Assembly (NCBI GenBank): GCA_963082975.1
Contig: OY720348.1
Location: forward strand, 51,782,421-51,846,420
Length of the DNA: 64,000 nt
Source of the DNA: Labia minor
Taxonomy: Eukaryota > Arthropoda > Insecta > Dermaptera > Spongiphoridae
Direction of reading: 5' to 3'
In this document: positions 1 to 10,222 of the stretch, piece by piece
Numbering within the stretch: the first letter of the stretch is position 1
How the letters are laid out: the number at the start of each line of letters is the position of its first letter
The notes under the pieces: generated by a model
Databases searched by the model: none
Told to the model about the DNA's origin: nothing
Seen by the model: only the letters and a program-made list of their open reading frames with translations
Program-made: the position numbers and the translations under genes

Positions 1-48
1 ATCTATGGTGTGAATTTAAAAAAAAAATCCATCGAACGGTTAATTAAT
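1..48 (-). mobile_element. Family F (Helitron-like) fragment at window edge
   Basis: The first bases (a variant of CTATGGTGTGAATTT followed by an A run and a diverged CGGTT) are the reverse complement of the family F segment seen near 58240-58280 on the same strand and near 13255 and 63020 on the plus strand. The rest of the copy lies outside the window. Confidence 0.5.
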
Positions 49-184
49 AAATTCATCTAAAAAATATACAAATATATATATTATTTATATTTATTTATCA
101 TATGATTGAATTTAATAAATAAATGAAAGTAGAATGATGTGTTTTCAGACCAATTTATTTGGTTCTGTCTGACATAAGTGGTCC

Positions 185-690
185 ATCATCCAAATGCAGA
201 CTTCAATTTTTTTTTTTTTGTTTCGTTTCGGACGATTGAGGGCTTTGTCCCGTTGTATCCCTCCCACCCCCGTTAGTCCGCCTCAGCCATCTGTCGATTT
301 TATAAAATGCTAGATGAAATATCCGGATGGCAGATAGAATAGAATAAGTAAATCATTGTATCTCTGGAATTAACTTTGGGGGCCCCGGGGCGGGGGCACG
401 GGAGCAATTGAGGCCGACCCTTTGGGTTTGGGTTAATCTCGGTCACGTGGCCGGGCTAGAGGGGCTTTCTCGTTACGGAGATAATTCGTCTGGGAGTTGT
501 TGTGCCGGCTGGAATTTTGATGGGGTGTTTGGGTTGTTGTTGTTGGAACGTGCAACCCCTCCTGGCAGCCCAATAGTACCATGTTGACCCCTCCTGGGAC
601 GGATGGACCCACGCATAGATTACCTCCGGGGCTCTCGATTGCAGCCCTCCCTTACCCTTTTGCATTTAGTTGGATTATTTTCCTTAAAAG
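185..690. other. GC-richer unique-sequence island, no gene recognised
   Basis: This stretch is clearly less A+T rich than its surroundings and has no microsatellite or repeat shared with the rest of the window. It contains a CACGTG E-box (444-449) and two nearby copies of ACCCCTCCTGG. Short frames cross it on both strands (69 residues minus at 456-665, 94 residues plus from 603) but show no known domain, and the plus frame runs into a (TA)n tract. I infer non-coding, possibly regulatory, DNA; a short exon cannot be excluded. Confidence 0.35.
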
Positions 691-802
691 TAAATACGTA
701 TTACTACACGACGCCCAGTAAAATTCGAAGAAATGCCCAGGATTCGAGATTTCATCATATTCAAGAAATCTATATACAATTTACATACATACATATATAC
801 TT

Positions 803-803
<1 letters not shown>

Positions 804-848
<45 letters not shown>
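804..848. repeat. (TA)n microsatellite
   Basis: An uninterrupted TA dinucleotide array of about 22 units, followed by T-rich sequence. Further shorter TA arrays lie at 1046-1074 and 1259-1283. Confidence 0.95.
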
Positions 849-850
<2 letters not shown>

Positions 851-1042
851 CAAACAAAAATTTCCCAACAAGTTTTTTTTTTTTTAAATTATTCATTTAC
901 TTTTTTTTTCTTAAATATCTAAAAATGGAAAGGTTCGATGTTTTAGTATTAATCAATTATTCATGATGTTTTGGCCAAGAAGCTTCGCCACTATATTAGC
1001 CAGTGGAGGGGGTGAGTTTTCTCTTCATAGGAACTTTGTGAA

Positions 1043-1078
<36 letters not shown>

Positions 1079-1276
1079 TCTTCAGCAAATCCCCTGATAT
1101 TACTCGGAATCCATTTAATAGAAATCGCCCTTCCTGCATACACGATGGAACGAGAACACTTCAAATATTTTCCCCACTCATTAACAATTCATATTATTTC
1201 ATATCAATTTATTTATTTATTTATAATCAAACAATCAATTGAATAAAATATTTTTAAATTTATATATATATATATA

Positions 1277-1478
1277 TATATATCTGTGGCTCTACGGAAC
1301 TCGAAAGTTCTTGGCCGCAGCAACCACACTTCTCCAACTATCCCTATTCTGAGCCACAACCCTTCAAACCCTATCCTCTCCCATCTCTCTCACGTCCCTT
1401 CCCACATTATCCACTCACCGCGTCCTTGGTCTTCCAAGCGGGCGTTTACCACTCGGTCTCCCCCCCACCCCCAATATA
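1277..1478 (-). mobile_element. Family C non-LTR retrotransposon 3' end (copy C1)
   Basis: The segment shares ACTCGAAAGTTCTTGGCCGC, then GCAACCAC and ATCTCTCTCACGTCCCTTCC with copies at 47866 and 56528. It is the reverse complement of the 3' end of the reverse-transcriptase reading frame seen in plus orientation at 35296-35712. It abuts a (TA)n tract, consistent with a retroelement tail. The copy is 5'-truncated and non-coding. Confidence 0.7.
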
Positions 1479-2208
1479 TTTTTTGCCATTCAAAAATAAA
1501 ATAAATTCATGAAACATCAACCATATATATATATATATATTATATATACTAAATTTTTGTTTTATTATATATTTTATGCAATAAATATGTTATATATATT
1601 TAAACAATTTACCCCCTCCACTCATCACAAAATATTGAATACCTGCAATCCTGATTGAATCAATTTATTACTATGAATTTAATATCCCTTTAAAAGTTCA
1701 ACTATTCATTTTTCTATATAAAATGATAAATTCCACAAAAATTTGGATATGAAATATTATAAAAATCATATGAATATAATTTTGTTTCATCTCGATTGTA
1801 TTTAATCATGCTAAGAAGGTGTATTAGAAGTATTTTAATGCCTTCCGAAAACATTATTTAATTATAATTTTTTTTTTTATGATAAATATTCAAGTTTTGC
1901 AATCCTTTTAATTGGTTGGGAATGATTGTATATACTTTGTGACATGTACATTTATGTGTTATTATTGTTTTATATTGAAAGTAAAACAAAAAGTTATACG
2001 AGGACAGGTAAATGAGTCCGTAACTTTTTGAATTTCCCGTTTCTTAAATGAAATGGCAACAGTTCTCCTGTAAGCAGGTAACTATCGAAATTTAGACCAG
2101 CTGGGTCTTTTAGTTTTTGTTTGACATTTATTAATATTAGGATACCTCGTAATTTCAGAAGAAAATAGAAAAAAGTGAATTTCGTGTGCTCATTAAGTAT
2201 TATTAAGT
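1479..2208. other. A+T-rich spacer, nothing recognised
   Basis: It holds short (TA)n runs (1522-1552) and poly-T tracts. I see no reading frame with a domain and no repeat shared with other parts of the window. Confidence 0.5.
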
Positions 2209-2466
2209 ATGATTTTCATATGATTAAAAATTTTATAAAACTGCTGTATATAGAATTTCAGCTTGATTGAATAGCTGAAAGTACCGGAATTAATTTTTTA
2301 ACACTACAAATCACGCGACAGCACGTGACAAAGAGTCAAACACGCGCTGGTTTAATAAATATTATTTATTAATTTTAATTTTTAATTTAATTAATTAAAT
2401 TTAATTTAAATAGATAAAATATGTCAATTAATTAATTTGGAAGAGAGTCGAGTGAAATCACTCCAG
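2209..2466 (-). mobile_element. Family A copy A1 (partial)
   Basis: In reverse orientation it carries the family A segment from the 'cagcttgattgaat' block and the GC-rich module (degraded to GCGACAGCACGTGAC) to the CTCCAG terminus. The usual TGGAGACACTCCAG end is altered to a diverged TGAAATCACTCCAG. The microsatellite half of the element is missing. Confidence 0.8.
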
Positions 2467-2494
2467 GTTTTTTTTTTATTTAAAAGTTAAGTGT

Positions 2495-2960
2495 TAAGAA
2501 AGTGAGAATTCGAATAATCCATGTGGGTTGTAAGCAAGGTAGGTGTCCCTGTCGAATGACGGTGTCCACCGGTGATCGGTTTCCCTTTCCAGAGCAACCT
2601 GAGCAGGACGTAGGCAGGATCCCATTTGGCAAACACGCCTGTGTCTTTCTTTCTTCCCCCCTCCCCCCTCCTTTTCCTCTACTCATGCACCACACCACAC
2701 CACACCCAAGTGCACCCACCTTGAATGCATCCTGACCCGTCAACAGGAAGCGGCCCCCCCTCCTGGGCCCCTGGTCATCTCCCTTGGATCCCCCTCTCCG
2801 GCACATGCCCGTCAGATCCGTACTCATCTGGGTCGCTGCCAATAAAAATTGTCTTTTGTTCCTTGGGTCTTGTCTTGTCTTTCAGCTCATTTTCATAAAA
2901 GGGGTGGGTCGCCTTGTCATCAGCAGCCCTGCCTACTCCGGCCCTCCTTATTTGTTTAGT
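2495..2960. other. GC-rich unique-sequence island, no gene recognised
   Basis: About 460 bases of C-rich plus-strand sequence with polypyrimidine runs, a CACACCACACC stretch and several CCTTGG/GGGCCC blocks. A minus-strand frame (2480-2842, 120 residues) and a plus frame (2502-2735) cross it, but neither shows a domain, signal or plausible family, and both are rich in low-complexity residues. I infer a regulatory or CpG-rich non-coding island. Confidence 0.35.
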
Positions 2961-3346
2961 CATAAGCCATTGATAACTTTTAATTATGAATGATATCTTA
3001 CTATTGTACTAACCATCTGCGAAGAGGGAATAAATCCTTTCAGAGCAGATTTCCTTTCATTCATTTTATCAATTCAAGTGGTGGGTGGTTTGGCTCTACT
3101 TAAATACAGACAGTTCTTTTCAACCAAAACATTAAATTGAAAAAATAACGTAAGAATTACTTTTTTTTCTTTTTTTTTTCCTGTTTTTTTTTTTTTTTTT
3201 TTATTTAAAAAATAAATTCTTAAGACAACAACCACCTGGATTTACTTGAAAGCATCTGCCATTTTTGCACTTAATCTTTCAAAATATATTTTCTTTTCTA
3301 CAACTATATTTAAATATAAATATGATAAATTCAAAGAAAAAAAATT

Positions 3347-3777
3347 CTGGAGTGTCTCCCCTCAACACTCGACCATCTCGAAAATTTGAATTGGATTAAA
3401 TAACATATATTATATTTAAAATAAATTTAATTAATTATAAATTAAAATTAATAAATGATATTTATTTAACCAGCGGGTGTTTGGCTCTTTACGAGCTGGC
3501 GCGTGATAAAAAATTAATTCCGGTACTTTCAGAGATTCAATCAAGCCGAAATTCTATATATATAGCAGTTTTATACAATTTTTAATCATGTCAAAATCTA
3601 TCAAACATATATCTTTATTTTTACGGTCAATTCAGAGGAAAAGTAATGTATAAGTAACTTACTCGATTGAACTTCATTTCCCAAAAGTTGATAGAAAACT
3701 ACGAATTTTGAATAATGCCCGTATACCAAATTTCATTATTCTAGCTCAAACTTTTTTTGCGTAATCTTGTCCACACA

Positions 3778-3827
<50 letters not shown>

Positions 3828-3938
3828 TATTTCTCAACCTTAGTGAAAATGATTCAGGGACCTTCAAAACGTATAAAAACATCAAAATCTCGACATCGAA
3901 AATTTTCGTGATCTCTATACTATGTCTGGTGAGATAGT
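3347..3938 (+). mobile_element. Family A copy A2 (near full length)
   Basis: It runs from CTGGAGTGTCTCCCCTC to GAGATAGT. In order it has the TTTAAATTAA-rich part, a shortened GC module (TGGCGCGTG), the 'aattccggtactttcag' block, the 'ctagctcaaac' core, a (CA)n(GA)n(GACA)n array at 3771-3826 and the terminal hairpin block. The left end has a small internal duplication (CTCCCCTCAACACTCGAC). Confidence 0.9.
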
Positions 3939-4082
3939 AAAAAAATCTCGATAATTATTGGATCGTACATGCTCAAGGTCATCTTTGGACACGAAATAAT
4001 TGGAAATAAATATATTATAAATCGATTTTTATAGCAAACCAATATGCGATAAAATTTTATTTACCAATAAATTTAATTTTCA

Positions 4083-4083
4083 A

Positions 4084-4109
<26 letters not shown>
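4083..4109. repeat. (TA)n microsatellite
   Basis: A pure TA array within A+T-rich spacer. Confidence 0.9.
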
Positions 4110-4114
<5 letters not shown>

Positions 4115-4261
4115 AAAAATATTTGTTGTTTTATTAATTAATATTATTTTATATTTATATAAATTATTTTTTTTAATTGCCCTACTACAAGTTAATGATA
4201 TTTTTTTTATTTTTTTTTGAATTTATCTCTTTCTATATTTCTATATCTATATATCTATAAA

Positions 4262-4570
4262 AGATGCATCGTTTTTCGCCCACATCGCGAGGTGTGGTGT
4301 GGTTTCTCCGGTCGCCCAAACACATTTTCGAATTGAAAAAAATAAACTTGCTATTTAATGAGGCAACTATTATGGGAACGATAAAGATTGTATTTTATCT
4401 TAGAAATGAATCGCTTGACTTTGGGCGGAGGGCCCTTTTTTCGATTCAGTTCAACAATCGAAGGATGTCCGTTCTCCCTATCTAAACAATTTCTTATCCA
4501 AAAGGTGTCGTTTTAATTGGAGACAACCATCACAAAAGAGTGTGACATTGGATTATTTTTCATTTGCAAT
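4262..4570. other. Unique-sequence island with enhancer-like motifs
   Basis: A compact block of mixed composition between A+T-rich spacers, not repeated in the window. It contains TGTGGTTTCTCCGG (Runx-type TGTGGTTT), AATTGAAAAAAATAAAC, GATAAAG and TTTTATCTTAG (GATA-type on both strands) and TTTAATTGGAGAC. A 73-residue plus frame from 4264 has no recognisable domain. I favour conserved non-coding DNA. Confidence 0.35.
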
Positions 4571-4673
4571 TAACATCCATTATTATCATTCAAAAATATT
4601 TTGGGTTCTTTAAAAAAAATATAAATAAATAAGTAAATAATACATTTTTAACATAAATTCATATATATATATA

Positions 4674-4939
4674 GTTTCGTATTGATTTATTTGCTTGTTT
4701 TGTATGCATTTCGGTTGTTACACCATCACCATTTCTCTCTTATGAATTAAATATTTTTCGTTTTAATTATATATTAAGATGTAAAAAAATATAAATATAT
4801 ATATATATAGTGAGTAGTATTGATTTATTTGCTTGTTTTGTGTGTATTTCGGTTGTTACACCATCATCAGTTCTCTCTTATCAATTAAATATTTTTCGTT
4901 TTAATTATATATTAAGATGTAAAAAAATATAAATAAATA

Positions 4940-4978
<39 letters not shown>

Positions 4979-5097
4979 GTAGTATTGATTTATTTGCTTG
5001 TTTTGTGTGTATTTCGGTTGTTACACCATCATCAGTTCTCTCTTATCAATTAAATATTCTTCCGCTTTACTTATATATTAAGGTGTATAAGAGAAGT
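4674..5097 (-). repeat. Three tandem copies of a ~136-164 bp unit with a hammerhead-like core
   Basis: Three direct copies start at 4674, about 4817 and about 4981, each with GATTTATTTGCTTGTTTTG, a 'tttcggttgttacaccatca' block, TCTCTCTTA and a (TA)n spacer of varying length. Read on the minus strand, copies 2 and 3 contain CTGATGATGGTGTAACAACC followed directly by GAAA. That resembles the CUGAUGA...GAAA core of hammerhead ribozymes found in Penelope-like elements and retrozymes. Stem II would be only GGT/ACC and slightly out of register, and I found no matching stem I or cleavage site. Confidence 0.6.
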
Positions 5098-5680
5098 TAA
5101 AAAAAAGACATAAAATATAATGCCTACTTTACTTAACCCATCCCTCTTTCTTTTCTTAATTAATTTTTATCATTTAATTAAAAATATTAAATAATAATAT
5201 AACAAAAGAATTTTAATTATTTTTTTTTTATTTTTATTATAATAATTTTTTTTTTTTTTTTTTGTATTCTTTTTTTCCAAGATTTTGAGATAAGTAAATA
5301 ATTACTTTTTTTTTCTTTCTTCCCGTGAAATATTGAATGATTCACCCGGCAGCTCTTCCGTGAAGGTGTCTCTCAGGTGCATTCTATAGATCAAAAAATA
5401 CCTAATTAGCACACTACAATGCTTTTTTCAACATTCACCAACCATCCAGTTGTCATTTTTTCTTCACTTGAAAGAATTTCTTTTTTTTTCTTAAATGCCC
5501 TTGATTCTTGTGTTCTTGTAATTTGATTTTCTTTCTCTTTTTTTTTTAAATAATATAGCAATTCTCTCTTCTTTTTTAAATCTTAAAAATTGATAATTTT
5601 AATAATATTTGAATAAAATTAAATGTATTTAAACTATAGAAGAATACACAGGTATGTCACTAATAGGCTAAAATTGATTA
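5098..5680. other. A+T-rich spacer with poly-T tracts
   Basis: It contains several poly-T and poly-A tracts and a modestly less A+T-rich stretch near 5330-5420. No domain-bearing frame and no shared repeat was seen. Confidence 0.5.
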
Positions 5681-5681
5681 C

Positions 5682-5935
5682 CAATTGTATAGGTATGGTG
5701 GTAAAAAAAAACTGATCGTACCTGGAAAAAAGTTGGGCTTTTTCAAGGTATTTCCACAAAAGTGGTGTTTAAGTGGACCTTAAAAATTTTTAAATTATAC
5801 ACCGGTATTAAAAAATTTATTGGCTCGCCTTACCTCAACGTTCCATTACCAACATCCCAAGATTTTGCTTACCAAAATACCGGATGTAAATAAAACAGTG
5901 CTTTCTATAAAGGTAATTGTGTGTAAATACAATTT
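5682..5935 (+). repeat. Family H dispersed repeat (copy H1)
   Basis: It matches 8655-8890 in the same orientation. Shared blocks are CCTGGAAAAAAGTTGGGC (diverged in H2), TCAAGGTATTTC, GTGGTGTTTAA and a pyrimidine-rich 'caacat..gattttgc' block ending in a GATGTAAATA-like sequence. In this copy it lies directly upstream of the family B element. It has no coding potential; the 99-residue frame crossing its junction with family B is spurious. Confidence 0.6.
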
Positions 5936-6570
5936 TTACCGACTGACGATAGTAAGGGAGGTATTGTTTTCACACCAAATTTCACATGTGGAGATTTTTA
6001 CATATCTCCACGAATCATGCATTTTCTTAACAGAAAAAAGTATTTTTAGCATGATGTCTGTCCGTCTGTCCGTCCGTCCGTATAGTTGTGTACAGCTTGA
6101 ACGGCTCAACGGATTTTGATGAAATTTGGTATATTTACTTAATGCATCAGTATGATGAATTGATCAACTTTTGGTGCAAATCCGGAAACCGGAAGTGGTA
6201 GTATTAGCGATCGACGATAGGAAGGGAAGGGTTATTTTCACACCAAATTTCACATGAGGAGATTTTTTACATATCACCACGAATCATTCACTTTGTATTG
6301 GTTTTATCCTCGGAAAAAAATCATCTTTATTAGTTTTTTCTTAATTTAAAATTATATGACCTCATCCAGCCCTTCATGACGTCACAGCCTTGTCTTACAT
6401 ATATATTATAAATAAAATAAAATTAAAAATATTTATGTTATATCCATATCTATTTTAATTACATTAATAGATATATTAAAATTATTTGAAATTGTTTCTG
6501 TAGCTGGAAATTAATTTACTTCAAACCGTCGGTCGGTTCGGACCTAGCCACAGGTCAACTTATTTAAATT
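5936..6570 (+). mobile_element. Family B/F Helitron-like element (copy B1)
   Basis: It begins TTTACCGACTGACGATAG and includes two direct copies of an approximately 85-bp block (from 5948 and 6212; shared TCACACCAAATTTCACATG). Between them are a (GTCC/GTCT)n run at 6058-6082 and the core ACGG-N14-ATGAAATTTGGTA-N31-ATCAACTTTTG. It ends near the palindromic ACCGTCGGTCGGTTCGG and CCACAGGTCAACTT. The inverted copy at 24545-25207 confirms both ends. Confidence 0.75.
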
Positions 6571-6619
6571 TGTTTCATTAAAGAAAAATTAATCAAAAAA
6601 AAAAAATATTTTTAGAAAT

Positions 6620-6995
6620 GAAGTTCATCCGGAAGGGAGTCATTACCTACCACGTTGTCATTTTGTTTCCTTTAAACTGACCTTAAAAAAAAATTTAGAT
6701 AGATTTTTGATAGATTTTCACATGATTAAAAATTGTATAAAACGGCTATATATAAAATTTCTGCTTGATTGAATCACTGAAAGTATCGGAATTACTTCTT
6801 TTACACGTTGGCTGGGAATCACGCACCAGCACGTGACATGGTGCCATCAACAAAGACCCAATCACGCGCTGGTATAATAAATATTTTTATTAATTTTAAT
6901 TTATAATTGTTTATTAATTAAATTTAATTTAAATATAATATATGTTTATTAATCCAATTCGAAATTTGCGAGATAGTCGAGTGGAGACACTCCAG
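6620..6995 (-). mobile_element. Family A copy A3, left arm of a large inverted repeat
   Basis: Reverse-oriented family A from the CATTACCTACCACG block to ACACTCCAG, with the GC module CACCAGCACGTGACATGG. It shares private variants with the inverted copy at 8010-8367 (GGCTGGGAATCACGC next to CGTGT and an AGAAGTAATTCCGATAC-type block). It therefore arose by inverted duplication of one locus rather than by independent insertion. Confidence 0.85.
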
Positions 6996-7130
6996 ATGTT
7001 TTTTCTTATTAACAATTTTTGAAATGAGATTAATCAACTACTACTCAACTAATGGATCTTTGTATAATAAATATAGTGGCGTGATTAAAAATGTATACAT
7101 AATCAGAAATTTAGTAATTCATCCTTGTCA
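6996..7130. repeat. Inner part of the left arm of the inverted repeat
   Basis: About 120 bases (with ACTCAACTAATGGATCTTTG) recur as the reverse complement at 7876-7996 with very few differences. It is flanking DNA carried along with family A in the inverted duplication. Confidence 0.85.
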
Positions 7131-7838
7131 ATACCATCGATTATTTATCAACTATGTATTATAGTAACTATGACCAGAGCTGGTTAATTGCACGAATTCG
7201 AATAATAATAATAATAATAATAATAATGATAATAATAATAATAATAATAATAACAATAGATATTTGGTTGAATATTCACAGTGGATTCATAAATGAGGCT
7301 ATGCATCCCCAGGGACGATGCCGATAAGCATATTATCTTCTATTAGCAAAACCCAAATGCAAGGAGGAGTTGAGTGACTCGCTTTAAGCGCAATGAAATT
7401 CAACTTCATGAGTAAAATCTGCGCCCAGCCATGCGGGGTGAAAATCTCAGAATTCAAAATAAATTGAAATAGTGAAAGAGAGACAGAGAATGAGAGTGGG
7501 TGGGAGAGTGAGAGGGATAGAAACATAATTCCTTCGTCAGAGCTTACTTTACAATAGATATCCAAAAGCAATTTTATACAATAATATATACTCGAGTTCA
7601 AATTAGGTTTGGATCAGGTTTCAGCAAAATAACAGCTGAAAGTTGCAATTTTAACTTACCTGGAAAAACGAATCATTATATTGTATGAATCCCCATATAG
7701 AAGCAATTTTCAAAAACTTTTTTGATTCCGTTTAAATCAAAATATTACCAATCCAATTATGATCAATATAAATATAATTAATAATATATAAAAATGAATA
7801 TTTTTTATTTATTCTTGTAATGTAAAAAAAAAAAAAAT
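7131..7838. other. Loop of the inverted repeat, with an (AAT)n microsatellite
   Basis: The spacer between the two arms. It contains an (AAT)n array with interruptions (7202-7256) and a less A+T-rich part (7300-7530) crossed by a 100-residue minus frame with no domain, in which a polypurine stretch gives serine/leucine low complexity. I do not regard that frame as a gene. Confidence 0.5.
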
Positions 7839-7875
7839 CTGGATTGTCTCCACTCGACTATCTCGCAAATTTTTT
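7839..7875 (+). mobile_element. Family A left-end fragment
   Basis: CTGGATTGTCTCCACTCG followed by ACTATCTCGCAAATTT is the family A left terminus alone. It sits at the inner edge of the right arm of the inverted repeat, so that arm has a family A end on both sides of the 120-base segment. Confidence 0.8.
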
Positions 7876-8009
7876 GATAAGGATGAATTACTAAATTTCT
7901 GATTATGTTTACATTTTTAATAACGCCACTATATTTATTATACAAAGATCCATTAGTTGAGTAGTAGGTGATTAATCTCATTTCAAAAATTGTTAATAAG
8001 AAAAAAAAT
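7876..8009. repeat. Inner part of the right arm of the inverted repeat
   Basis: Reverse complement of 6996-7130. Together with A3 and A4 it makes inverted arms of roughly 490 bases each, separated by about 740 bases. Confidence 0.85.
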
Positions 8010-8582
8010 CTGGAGTGTTTCCACTCGACTATCTCGCAAATTTCGAATTGGATTAATAAACATATATTATATTTAAATTAAATTTAATTAATAAAAAATT
8101 ATAAATTAAAATTAATAAATAATATTTATTTTACCAGGTTGGGTCTTTGTTGATGGCACCATGTCACGTGCTGGCGCGTGAATCCCAGCCAACATGTAAA
8201 AGAAGTAATTCCGATACTTTCAGTGATTCAATCAAGCAGAAATTTTATATATAGCAGTTTTATACAATTTTTAATAATGTGAAAATCTATCAAACATATA
8301 TCTTTATTTTTACGGTCAGTTTAGAGGAAAAAAAATGAAAACGTGGTAGGTAATGAGCCTCTTCCAAAAGAGCTATATTTCTCAAAATGTGATAGAAAAC
8401 TACGAATTTTGAATAATGCCTGTGTACCCGATTTCATTATTCTAGCTCAAACCGTTTTTGCGTAATCTCGTCTACATACACACACACAGACACCTACACA
8501 CAGACATTTTTCTCAACCTTAGTGAAAATCACTCATGGACCTTCAAAACAAATAAAAACATCAAAATCTCGACATCGAGAGA
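8010..8582 (+). mobile_element. Family A copy A4, right arm of the inverted repeat
   Basis: It starts CTGGAGTGTTTCCACTCG and runs through the GC module (CACGTGCTGGCGCGTG), a (CA)n-type array near 8475-8505 and the 'ctcaaccttagtgaaaatc' block. It breaks off at 'gacatcgaga' just before the terminal hairpin. Confidence 0.88.
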
Positions 8583-8654
8583 TGGCAAATATATTTTAAT
8601 GTAAAATAATTGATGAGAATATAGAAGAAAACATCGTGGTGTAATTGGTAGGCA

Positions 8655-8890
8655 AGAAACAAGAATGGTTACTGATGGTTATAAAATCTGACATATTCCT
8701 AGAAAAAATTTGGGCATTTGTCGAATTTCAAGGTATTTCTACTAAACTGTTGTTTAATCAGTTCTTAAAAATTATATAATCAGTCCCAATTATTAAAAAA
8801 ATTAAGTATCTTTCCTTATCCCCCTCAATTGCCAACATACTGCGATTTTGCCTATTAAAGTACCAGATATAAATATAAACAGAGTATTTT
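8655..8890 (+). repeat. Family H dispersed repeat (copy H2)
   Basis: A diverged copy of 5682-5935 in the same orientation: TCAAGGTATTTC, GTTGTTTAA, CAATTGCCAACATACTGCG and a final ACCAGATATAAATA. Non-coding. Confidence 0.55.
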
Positions 8891-8899
8891 CGTAAAAAT

Positions 8900-9171
8900 T
8901 AATTAATTAAATAATTTTTCTATATCCAAAGCGAACCGAAAATAAGTGAATATGTGAATAATTAGTGAATTAGTCAAACATTACTTAATTGCTGGACATT
9001 TCGAAGTTCATAACCAGCTAATCTGTCAAACTTAAATAATTTTTATCTCATCAACTAGAAACGACCCGCAAAAATTGCATGAGAACAATTTATTTGGAAT
9101 TAAAAAAGGAATCCACTGGTGAAGTTTTATTCAAATCCATGACATGATAATTAATATGGACAATTACCAAT
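8900..9171 (+). mobile_element. Family G foldback element, right half (copy G3)
   Basis: It has the AGCGAACCGAAAATAAGTGA centre and a right arm with TTTGGAATTAAAAAAGGA, CCACTGGTGAAGTTTTAT and the end ACAATTACCAATG. These match the right arms of the complete copies at 20761-21302 and 56114-56419. The left arm is absent. Confidence 0.6.
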
Positions 9172-9790
9172 GAGAATAAGGAGAAAATATAATTTAATTG
9201 GAACTAGGTCAATATAGGCAGAGATGGAGGAATGCGGTTGCTACGGCGAAAAACTTATAAATTTAAGATTTATCAATCGAATACAAAAATTTAATTTAAT
9301 ATTTAGGTTTCTAAGACCCATGTTAATTAAAATTTGTCAATTTTTTTAAGGGTCGGATGACATGTCTGATTTAAATGGAGAATCTATTTCCATATTCATA
9401 TATTTGTTTCAATTTATTACTACATTGCAGAATAAATGAAAATAGATATCCAAATATGTAGATTGAAATAATATCTTGATCTAAATTGATAATTATCATA
9501 ATTAATTTGTTTTGTTTTGTTTTCTAATAAATAATTATTTTATTGAATTTTTGTGTTCGGAAACTATTAGGATAATTTCAAATGAAATTTGATACCGATA
9601 TATATATATATATATTGGGAGTCTAAATACACGTATAAAATGAAAATAAAATTTTAAAAATAAAAATAATATTTCAATGGTATCAACTATTTATTGAACC
9701 GTGTCAATTTTAGATTCTAACAATTATGTTTTAGGGCTGGAATCCTGTATGATTTCAATATTGAAGATAATTAATGTTTAATTTAACATG

Positions 9791-9824
<34 letters not shown>

Positions 9825-10220
9825 ATAAAATATTTCCAAATAAATACATATTCTATCTCTCTATATGAACAGTTTTTAATTTTAATACATAAAGCAATTT
9901 AATAATTTATGCAAATTAATAAATCCCTAGTGATGAAGAAAAATAAATATTCTAATTATTAAATCATGAAATTAGTGTGAATATAATTACATAGTAATAT
10001 ATATAAGCTAATACTGATATTAATTAATTGATATTTAAATAAATAATTTGTTCATAAATAAAACTATTTAAAAAACAACATATCATTAGCTGTGTAATTG
10101 ACTAATTAAATGATGAAAGGCCACTGGAATTAAAATACCATATAACACGGGAACATCCATTTTTATTAATGAATTAATTAAATTCTATTTTTTTTTTTTT
10201 TTTTAATAAATCCATTCTAT
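9172..10220. other. A+T-rich spacer with (TA)n arrays
   Basis: TA arrays lie at 9601-9615 and 9793-9822. I see no domain-bearing reading frame and no shared repeat. Confidence 0.5.
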
Positions 10221-10222
10221 TA

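Noticed and set aside
2480-2842. 120-residue minus-strand frame as a gene
   Set aside because: The composition follows the GC-rich island, with glycine/arginine-rich low complexity, no domain and overlapping frames on the other strand of similar length. No splice or promoter context was visible.
4674-5097. CRISPR-like array
   Set aside because: Three direct repeats of ~140-165 bp with TA-rich spacers are in a eukaryotic repeat context; unit length and divergence do not fit CRISPR.
4674-5097. Fully formed hammerhead ribozyme
   Set aside because: The core CTGATGA and GAAA are present, but no cleavage triplet with matching stem I or a proper stem III could be drawn. Reported only as a resemblance.
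5820-6119. 99-residue plus-strand frame
   Set aside because: It crosses the junction of family H and the family B element and includes the GTCC microsatellite (SVRLSVRP); the family B part recurs as a non-coding repeat at 24.5-25.2 kb.
7299-7601. 100-residue minus-strand frame
   Set aside because: Serine/leucine low complexity comes from a polypurine stretch inside the loop of the inverted repeat, with no domain.
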